Source: Flavobacteriales bacterium (GTDB lineage Bacteria > Bacteroidota > Bacteroidia > Flavobacteriales_D > Cryomorphaceae). Taken from it: a stretch of 30,465 nt of DNA. Location of the stretch: the NCBI GenBank assembly GCA_020200995.1, contig JAIVHQ010000218.1, positions 1-30,465 of the forward strand. The letters are read 5' to 3'. The notes beneath the pieces are model-generated. The model saw only the letters and a program-made list of their open reading frames with translations, made no database searches and had not been told where the DNA came from. This document shows positions 24,737 through 30,465 of this stretch, in pieces (the first letter of the stretch is position 1; every line of letters starts with the position of its first letter). The position numbers and the translations under genes were made by a program.

Positions 24737-25510
24737 TTAAATTTCCAAATTCAACTTCACGGGGCAATGGTCACTGTGGTGAACATTTTCCAAAATATCC
24801 GCCCCGATAAGCCCTGATTTCAATGCTTCCGACACCATATGATAATCAATTCGCCAACCGAGGTTCTTCTGCCGGGCACTGAAGCGATACGTCCACCAGC
24901 TATACCTGTCGGGCTCATCTTCGTGAAAATGCCTGAAGGAATCTAAAAACCCCTCGCTCAAAAACTCAGTGACCCACTCCCGCTCTTCGGGCAAAAAGCC
25001 ACTGGACTTCTTGTTCGACACCGGGTTGTGTATATCTATAGGCTTGTGACAAATATTGTAATCGCCCGAAATTACTACCTTTCTGCGTTGTTTAGCAAGA
25101 TTTTTTGCAAACGGCTTAAAGTCATTCAAAAACTCCATCTTGAACTCCTGGCGCTCATCGCCGCTGCTTCCGGATGGAAAGTAAGTACTCAAAACGGACA
25201 ACTCTCCGAAATCGGCGCGTAAAACCCGTCCTTCTCTGTCGTATTTTTCAATTCCGCAACCTACTTCCACATGGTCGGGCTTCATTTTCGAAAAAATTGC
25301 CACCCCCGAATAGCCGCTCTTTTCGGCACTGTGTATGGCTGCTGTATAGCCTTGCTTGGCAAAGGCATCAAGGTCTATTTGTTCGGGTTTTGCTTTGGTC
25401 TCTTGTACAAGAAAAATGTCCGGGTTTTCGTCAGCCAGCCACTCCATCAGCCCTTTTTTAACTGCGGCCCTGATGCCATTAACATTGTAGGATATAATTT
25501 TAAGCTTCAA
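24737..25510 (-). CDS. xth: Exodeoxyribonuclease III (AP endonuclease, ExoIII family)
   Basis: A DNA-repair enzyme that cuts at abasic sites and removes 3'-blocked ends. The 257-residue length is typical. Catalytic-type motifs of the endonuclease/exonuclease/phosphatase fold are all present: ISYNVNGIRAA (Asn residues at 9 and 11), FLVQETKA with Glu37, SGDYNICHKPIDIHNP, GWRIDYHMVS and C-terminal HHSDHCPVKLN. The start is ATG 25510. It is the first gene of a probable operon with the solute-binding lipoprotein 13 nt downstream, an odd pairing functionally. It diverges from the SprA-like outer-membrane gene with a very short gap. Confidence 0.95.
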   Translation of the reverse strand: MKLKIISYNVNGIRAAVKKGLMEWLADENPDIFLVQETKAKPEQIDLDAFAKQGYTAAIHSAEKSGYSGVAIFSKMKPDHVEVGCGIEKYDREGRVLRADFGELSVLSTYFPSGSSGDERQEFKMEFLNDFKPFAKNLAKQRRKVVISGDYNICHKPIDIHNPVSNKKSSGFLPEEREWVTEFLSEGFLDSFRHFHEDEPDRYSWWTYRFSARQKNLGWRIDYHMVSEALKSGLIGADILENVHHSDHCPVKLNLEI

Positions 25511-25551
25511 TTTGCGTATAGATAACGGATTGGGTAAGTAATCAAACTTGT

Positions 25552-27282
25552 TTGCGAAGTTTCAAATTTAAGAGAATCTCCTTGCCGACGTTAGGGGAGG
25601 TGGCAAAGAAATATCCACGACAGGTTGTTCTCTTTGTGTGGGTCCTTCTCACGTCTGCACATGCACTCGGGCAAGGTGCGGATAACCTGCGCTCTAAATC
25701 TTTTGAAATCCTCTCCGATACCACTTCACTCGATACCCTTAGCATCGTTCCCGAAAGTGAAATCGTCTATTTGAACGGCGAAATAACCGACACCTCGCGC
25801 TATGAAATTGACTATTCAGCCGCAATTATTACCTGGAAAGCCCCTTTTCCGAAAGGCGAGGCCGAAGTGAAATACCGGGTGTTCAGCTTCAGCTTCTCCG
25901 ATGTGTACATGCGCCGGTCTATGGAGCTCATTCAACCCGATGAGGAATACCTCGCCGAGCCTTACACCTACCGACCTCAAGCTGAACAGGAATCACTTTT
26001 CGGATCGAGCCAACTCAACAAAACGGGAAGCATATCGAGGGGTGTGGGGTTCGGAAATGCGCAAGACCTGACCGTGAACAGCACCCTGAGCCTGCAGCTC
26101 AACGGCCAAATCAATGACCGCATCAGTATCGTGGCTTCAATAACCGACGACAACATTCCGATTCAACCGGAGGGCAACACTGCCACCCTCCAGGAATTCG
26201 ACCAGGTGTACATCCAGCTGTTTGATGACCGCTCAAAACTGACGGCGGGCGACTTTTTTCTCTCGAGGCCCACGGGGTACTTCACCAACTACTACAAGCG
26301 CGGACAAGGAGCCACATTCTCCACCCGCCAGCCATTGGGCGGCGACGAAGAGAAGGCCCTGTTTACCGAGACGAGTGCGGCACTCTCACGAGGAAAGTTC
26401 GCACGAAACATCATCACCGGGCAGGAAGGAAACCAGGGGCCGTATCCCCTGAGGGGAAATGAAAACGAGCTTTTCATCATTGTGCTGGCCGGAACAGAGC
26501 GGGTATTCATAGACGGGAGAGAGATGCAGCGCGGTCAGGAAAACGACTACGTCATCGACTACAACACTTCTGAAATTACCTTTACGGCAAATCAACTCAT
26601 CAACAAGGACAAACGAATTGCCGTGGAATTTCAGTACACCGATGCCAACTACGCACGAAGCATGGTACAAACTTCCACGGGCATCGAAACGGAGAAGTTC
26701 TCGTTCTACGTCAACTTCTTTTCCGAACAGGATGCCAAGAATCAGCCCCTGCAGCAGGAACTCACCGACGATGATCGGCGGATACTCGATGCTGCCGGCG
26801 ACGACATCTCGATGGCCATTGCACCGAGCTTTCAGCAAGTGGCAGAATTCAACAACAGCCAGGTACTCTACCAGCTGACAGACTCCCTTGGCTTTGACAG
26901 TGTATTTGTACGCGCCGTTGCGGATACCGAGGCGGCTGTTTTTCAGGTCAACTTCAGTGAAGTGGGCCAGGGTCAGGGTGATTATGTACAGGAGGGTTTT
27001 GACGCCACAGGGCGGGTGTTTAAATGGGTGGCACCCGACGTTACGGGTGGAGAACCTGTGCGGCAGGGAAACTACGCACCCGTGAGGCAGCTCGTCGCCC
27101 CGCGACAAAATCAAATGCTCATGATCGGCGGAACCATGAAACTCACCGAGCGCACCCTCGCAAAAGTCGAGGCGGGGTTCAGCAACCAGGACCGCAACAC
27201 CTTTTCCGAAAGGAACAACGAAAACAACGTTTGGAATCGATCGGCGAAAACTTTCAGCCCATCGAACCCTACCGCGATGTAG
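25552..27282 (+). CDS. SprA-like outer-membrane protein, N-terminal part of a frameshifted gene
   Basis: The N-terminal half of a large Bacteroidetes outer-membrane protein. A signal peptide (VVLFVWVLLTSAHALGQ) precedes a beta-rich region. Then comes GSISRGVGFGNAQDLTVN and ITDDNIPIQPEGNTATLQEF, a signature shared with the SprA/gliding-type family. Further on are YVIDYNTSEITFTANQLI and EFQYTDANYARSM. The frame is coding up to about residue 559 (ENNV, 27229); the last 16 or so residues, ending SNPTAM, look out of frame. The real continuation is in another frame (see 27024-28997). The start is uncertain: TTG 25552 gives the longest frame, while TTG 25582 and GTG 25600 are closer to the signal peptide. 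The intact protein would be over 1100 residues. Confidence 0.75.
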   Translation: MRSFKFKRISLPTLGEVAKKYPRQVVLFVWVLLTSAHALGQGADNLRSKSFEILSDTTSLDTLSIVPESEIVYLNGEITDTSRYEIDYSAAIITWKAPFPKGEAEVKYRVFSFSFSDVYMRRSMELIQPDEEYLAEPYTYRPQAEQESLFGSSQLNKTGSISRGVGFGNAQDLTVNSTLSLQLNGQINDRISIVASITDDNIPIQPEGNTATLQEFDQVYIQLFDDRSKLTAGDFFLSRPTGYFTNYYKRGQGATFSTRQPLGGDEEKALFTETSAALSRGKFARNIITGQEGNQGPYPLRGNENELFIIVLAGTERVFIDGREMQRGQENDYVIDYNTSEITFTANQLINKDKRIAVEFQYTDANYARSMVQTSTGIETEKFSFYVNFFSEQDAKNQPLQQELTDDDRRILDAAGDDISMAIAPSFQQVAEFNNSQVLYQLTDSLGFDSVFVRAVADTEAAVFQVNFSEVGQGQGDYVQEGFDATGRVFKWVAPDVTGGEPVRQGNYAPVRQLVAPRQNQMLMIGGTMKLTERTLAKVEAGFSNQDRNTFSERNNENNVWNRSAKTFSPSNPTAM

Positions 27283-28997
27283 AATTCAACCGCGACTGGA
27301 ACCTTACGCAAGAGATGATTGCGCGTTCGCAAAACATCCTGACCGCAAACCTCGGGTTGCAAAAGGCCAAGGACCTCGATCTCGATTACAGCCTTAACAG
27401 TTTTCAGGCGGGCAACATCTACCGAGGAACCAAACACGCACTCGCCGCAGATGCAGATTATAAGGGACTCGATGTTTGGTTTAGAGGCAGCTTGCTCGAA
27501 ACCGACGGAATCGAAAAAAGCACCTTCGCCCGGCACCGCTCAAGGGTGGAAAAGTCGATCGGCATCGCCAAAATCGGATTTGAGGACGAGCGTGAAGAAA
27601 ACAGAAGGTTCAGACCCGAGTCAGACTCGCTGTCGAGTATGGCCTACAAGTTTTACGACTGGCAGTTTTACATTACCAATCAAGACAGTTCAAGGCTGGA
27701 TTACAAAGTATTCTACCGCGAGCGTACTGACTACGCTACTGAGTTTAACAACCTCGGTGAAAGCACACACGCAAGCCATTACGGCATAGAGCTCGGCCTG
27801 GTGCAAAATCCCAAACACCAATTCAAGGCGAGCCTGTCGAATCGGGTACTCAACATCACCAATGAAGAACTGACCAACAATGCCCCTGAGCGCACCTTGC
27901 TTTCTCGGGTGGAACACAGCCTGCGTCTTGCTAAAAACAGCATTGTGACCAATACGTATTACGAACTCGGATCGGGGCTGGAGCGCAGGCAGGAATTCAT
28001 TTTTATACTCGACCCCACAGGGCAAGGGCCATACACGTGGATCGACTATAATGAAAACGGTATCAAAGAGCTCAATGAATTTGAGCTGGCCCGGCCGGAA
28101 GACGGAGAGCGCTACATCCGCGTATTCACCCCCACCAACGACTACATCCGCGCCTTCAGCAACCAGTTTTCGCAATCGGTAAACATCAACCCCGCCGCTG
28201 CCTGGATGGGCAAGGAAGGTGCGCGCGGGGTGATGGCCCGCTTCAGCAATCAATCCGCATTTCGCATTTCGCGGCGCACCCAAATAGAAGACGGCCTCAA
28301 CAGGCTGAATCCCTTCGCGAGCGACATCAGCGATACCACCCTGATCTCCCAGTCATCCAGCATCCGAAACACCCTGTTCTACAACCGCACGAGCAGCAAA
28401 TTCGGGGTGGACTATACTTACAGCAACCAGGCGAGTAAAAACCCCTTCACCGGTGGCTTTGAAGAGCGCGAACAGACTGTACACACCGGGCGCCTTCGAT
28501 ACAACGTCACCCCGGAATACGGACTTGTCTCAGAGCAGGAGCTTGGCAACCGCTCGAGTTTTTCCGACATCGCAGAAGGGAGGAATTTCAATATTGATTA
28601 CTACACCGCCAAACAGACTTTCTCATACCAACCCGGGACTTCGTTCAGACTGAGCTTTACCGGCAAATACACTTTTAGAAACAACGAAGAGAGCCTCGGA
28701 GGAGAAAAAGCGGAACTCATTGATATAGGTCTAGACATGCGGGCCAACAAAATGGAATCGGGATCCTTTTTCGGCCACCTCAACTACATCTCAATCGAAT
28801 ACACGGGGGCGGCCAACAACAGCGTGGCTTACGAAATGCTCGACGGACTTCAAAACGGCGGAAACTTCACCTGGGGCGCGGGAGTACAACGGCAGTTGGG
28901 TAAAAGCATGCAGCTCAGCCTGAGCTACAACGGACGAAAGTCGGAGGATATAGATGCCATCCACACTGGCAATGTTCAGGTGCGGGCTTTTTTCTGA
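27024..28997 (+). CDS. SprA-like outer-membrane protein, C-terminal part of a frameshifted gene
   Basis: The C-terminal part of the gene that begins at 25552, in the frame one base back (-1). The open frame reaches up to 27024, but its first 69 codons (rich in Arg and His) are the out-of-frame reading of the N-terminal part. Family-like sequence starts at about 27231 with LESIGENFQPIEPYRDVEF. It continues through beta-barrel-like strands (for example FIFILDPTGQGPYTWIDYN and ENGIKELNEFELA) to the final aromatic residues of VQVRAFF, as expected for an outer-membrane barrel end. Without frame correction it has no signal peptide and would not reach the membrane. It is probably a pseudogene, a sequencing error or the product of a small indel. 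Confidence 0.7.
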   Translation: MGGTRRYGWRTCAAGKLRTREAARRPATKSNAHDRRNHETHRAHPRKSRGGVQQPGPQHLFRKEQRKQRLESIGENFQPIEPYRDVEFNRDWNLTQEMIARSQNILTANLGLQKAKDLDLDYSLNSFQAGNIYRGTKHALAADADYKGLDVWFRGSLLETDGIEKSTFARHRSRVEKSIGIAKIGFEDEREENRRFRPESDSLSSMAYKFYDWQFYITNQDSSRLDYKVFYRERTDYATEFNNLGESTHASHYGIELGLVQNPKHQFKASLSNRVLNITNEELTNNAPERTLLSRVEHSLRLAKNSIVTNTYYELGSGLERRQEFIFILDPTGQGPYTWIDYNENGIKELNEFELARPEDGERYIRVFTPTNDYIRAFSNQFSQSVNINPAAAWMGKEGARGVMARFSNQSAFRISRRTQIEDGLNRLNPFASDISDTTLISQSSSIRNTLFYNRTSSKFGVDYTYSNQASKNPFTGGFEEREQTVHTGRLRYNVTPEYGLVSEQELGNRSSFSDIAEGRNFNIDYYTAKQTFSYQPGTSFRLSFTGKYTFRNNEESLGGEKAELIDIGLDMRANKMESGSFFGHLNYISIEYTGAANNSVAYEMLDGLQNGGNFTWGAGVQRQLGKSMQLSLSYNGRKSEDIDAIHTGNVQVRAFF

Positions 28998-29021
28998 TGC
29001 AGAGAATGGGTGTCGATTTAT

Positions 29022-29921
29022 TTACTTAAGGTCGAGTTCGGTTTTGCCAATCAGGGTGCCCCGCTCGTACATTTCCACAATGTACTTCCCCGAAGGCAGC
29101 TCGTTTTGAGCAGTGTAGAATATACAGAGCTCCATAGATTCATTTTGGTAGTCAAACACGCGCTTCACGCTGAATTTTCCACTCACCCCGTCGAATTCAA
29201 AACGATTGTCGGAGCCCTCGCCCAGATCAAGGACTACACCTTCAGGCGAAATGATGCGCAGGTGAATGGTCTTCTTTCCCGCCTCGGTGATTCGATTCTG
29301 GCCGATGGTGGCACAAGTGCGAATCATCTCGGCCCTGCCGGCCCTGTTCACTTCCACCTGCTTGCCATTGTTGCGGACGCGTACCCCGACACTTGAAAGG
29401 TTATCGGCCTGAAGTACCGAACCTCCGGCCACAATATCTTCAAGGCCTTCCTTGGCCTTTTCCAGCTTTTGGGCCTGCGACTTGGCCTGCGAAAGTTCTT
29501 CAGCCAAAAACTGGTTGTCTTTGCGCAAGTCGACATTTAATGTATTAAGGGAGTCGATGGTAACGATGTAGCCCTTCATGATTTCGCGGAGACTGGCCGC
29601 TTCTTTCTTGAGCTTGTGGATAATCCAGGCATCGTCTTTATGCTTTTCGATCTGTACGAGCATGTCGCGTATTTGCTCTTGCTGAGCCAGCATTTCGGCG
29701 TTGAGCTGGTCGTTTTGCACGGTGATGGTGTCGTACTGGATCAACATCTCTTGCAAATCGCTTTTGAGCTGAAGTTTGTCCAGCTCTATTTCAGATATAA
29801 TCTCTTCCTGCTCAACTACTTCATAAGACTTTGTAAAGTATAGCACAGCAAAGACCACAGCGAGCAAAGCAAGCAGAATCACGGCTATATTTTTTTTCTT
29901 AGAGGCAGGTGCTTCTGACAT
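29022..29921 (-). CDS. Membrane-anchored coiled-coil protein with C-terminal beta-rich domain
   Basis: A 299-residue protein with a short basic N-terminus (SEAPASKKKN), one membrane segment (IAVILLALLAVVFAVLYF, residues 12-29) and a periplasmic coiled coil over about residues 35-165, rich in Glu, Gln and Leu. Residues 175-299 are beta-rich (VGVRVRNNGKQVEVNRAGRA, later IHLRIISPEGVVLDLGEG), ending GTLIGKTELDLK. I recall similar proteins beside comF in other Bacteroidetes, sometimes annotated as hypothetical, but I cannot assign a function. It is divergent from comF and separated by 24 nt from the SprA-like gene end. Confidence 0.75.
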   Translation of the reverse strand: MSEAPASKKKNIAVILLALLAVVFAVLYFTKSYEVVEQEEIISEIELDKLQLKSDLQEMLIQYDTITVQNDQLNAEMLAQQEQIRDMLVQIEKHKDDAWIIHKLKKEAASLREIMKGYIVTIDSLNTLNVDLRKDNQFLAEELSQAKSQAQKLEKAKEGLEDIVAGGSVLQADNLSSVGVRVRNNGKQVEVNRAGRAEMIRTCATIGQNRITEAGKKTIHLRIISPEGVVLDLGEGSDNRFEFDGVSGKFSVKRVFDYQNESMELCIFYTAQNELPSGKYIVEMYERGTLIGKTELDLK

Positions 29922-29933
29922 TTCGTTTCGCTT

Positions 29934-29965
29934 TTTGGTTAATGGGTGTTAAATTGCTACTTTTA
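29934..29965 (+). promoter_or_regulatory. Promoter of the comF-family gene
   Basis: TTTG at 29934-29937 and TACTTTTA at 29958-29965 are separated by exactly 20 nt. This matches the Bacteroidetes -33/-7 layout except for the last base of the -7 box (A for G). It lies about 33 nt before the ATG at 29998. Confidence 0.55.
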
Positions 29966-29997
29966 AAACCTTTAGGAGATTCCAATAAACGGCAATA

Positions 29998-30465
29998 ATG
30001 GCACAAAAGTACAATTTAGGTTGGTTATTTGACGTCGGCCATATATTGTTTCCAACTGTCTGTGGTGCATGCGGACTTCCTGTTCAAAAAACCACTGATG
30101 TGCTCTGTGTGTCATGTATGTTCAAATTGCCCCGCACCTTTTATTACAAGCACCCCGACAATCCCGTGTACCGAAAGTTTTGGGGTCGGCTGCCGGTGCA
30201 CGAAGCGTTTACATACCTGCATTTCCGCAAAGGCAACGTGGTGCAAACACTGCTGCACGCCCTAAAATACCACGGCAACCAGCAGGTCGGCGAATCGCTC
30301 GGCAGAATGTTTGGAAAAGAACTCGCCGACGCCGGCTACAGCGGCCCTGAAGTGATCATCCCCCTTCCGCTGCACAAAGCAAAGCTGCGCTCCAGGGGGT
30401 TTAATCAATGTGACTCCATCGGTCGGGGCCTCTGCGGAGAGTTGGGCCTTGAGCTCGACACAGAC
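29998..30465 (+). CDS. ComF family protein (phosphoribosyltransferase-like), 3' end beyond window
   Basis: The first 156 codons of a ComF-family protein, a PRTase-fold protein linked to DNA uptake in competent bacteria. It starts at ATG 29998 with the N-terminal zinc-finger-like cysteines in LFPTVCGACGLPVQ and LCVSCMF. VVQTLLHALKYHGNQQVGE follows, the family's 'LKY.G....' block, and then VIIPLPLHKAKLRSRGFNQ, the 'PVPLH..R...RGFNQ' signature. The open frame reaches the window edge without a stop, so the PRPP-binding end is not visible. A good promoter precedes it. It diverges from the coiled-coil protein gene. Confidence 0.9.
   Translation, partial: MAQKYNLGWLFDVGHILFPTVCGACGLPVQKTTDVLCVSCMFKLPRTFYYKHPDNPVYRKFWGRLPVHEAFTYLHFRKGNVVQTLLHALKYHGNQQVGESLGRMFGKELADAGYSGPEVIIPLPLHKAKLRSRGFNQCDSIGRGLCGELGLELDTD

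Noticed and set aside
24620..24817. Short plus-strand frames over the binding-protein and exonuclease III genes
   Set aside because: They overlap well-supported minus-strand genes and have no recognisable protein features.
27201..27260. Possible programmed -1 frameshift site in the SprA-like gene
   Set aside because: The A-rich stretch around 27217-27230 and the later GCG AAA ACT TTC do not form an X XXY YYZ heptamer in the zero frame, and no clear downstream stem was seen. A mutation, small deletion or sequencing error is simpler.

Overview
The window looks like a chromosome segment from a marine-type Bacteroidetes, most likely Flavobacteriales. The evidence is the gene families (a DUF4270 lipoprotein, a SprA-like 'IQPEGNT' outer-membrane protein, a GT5-only glycogen synthase next to panC, an OmpA lipoprotein with a coiled coil) and several promoters of the Bacteroidetes type (TTTG, about 20 nt, TAnnTTTG). 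Base composition looks moderate. No rRNA, tRNA or CRISPR array was seen.

Region 1 (1-12520) is an accessory surface-polysaccharide locus built around sulfation. It holds four intact or window-truncated sulfotransferase genes (1-902, 3312-4352, 4357-5268, 6915-7637) and one broken one (895-1773). They sit with a Wzy/ligase-like polymerase (1798-3171), a Wzx-like flippase (5265-6662) and a WbaP/WcaJ-type initiating sugar-phosphate transferase (8112-9506). Next to them is a complete PAPS-supply operon, cysC-cysD-cysN (9699-12520). The simple reading is that sulfate is activated to PAPS by CysDN and CysC, and the sulfotransferases then decorate a Wzx/Wzy-type exopolysaccharide or O-antigen. No PAPS reductase or sulfite reductase lies beside cysCDN, which favours sulfation over cysteine synthesis.

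Two related non-coding elements (7656-7977 and 12531-12796) lie in opposite orientation on either side of the sugar transferase-cysCDN block. Each has 15-bp perfect terminal inverted repeats, a 3-bp direct duplication at its borders and a shared internal hairpin. They look like MITEs of an unidentified family. A perfect 15-bp-stem terminator follows at 12801-12837.

Region 2 (12859-30465) is mostly core-type genes. On the minus strand are a small acidic lipoprotein and the operon glycogen synthase-DUF4270 lipoprotein-glmS. On the plus strand are panC (without panD), a UPF0104-type membrane protein, a RfaE/HldE C-terminal-type nucleotidyltransferase and radA, the last three overlapping or nearly so. 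Then come an OmpA-like lipoprotein, an unknown conserved-looking protein, an orphan peptide-binding lipoprotein with exonuclease III, a large SprA-like outer-membrane gene broken by a frame change near 27230, a membrane-anchored coiled-coil protein, and the 5' part of a comF-family gene running off the right edge.

The points most worth following up are the sulfated-polysaccharide system with its own PAPS operon, the MITE pair bracketing it, and the two damaged genes (the 5'-truncated sulfotransferase and the frameshifted SprA-like gene).
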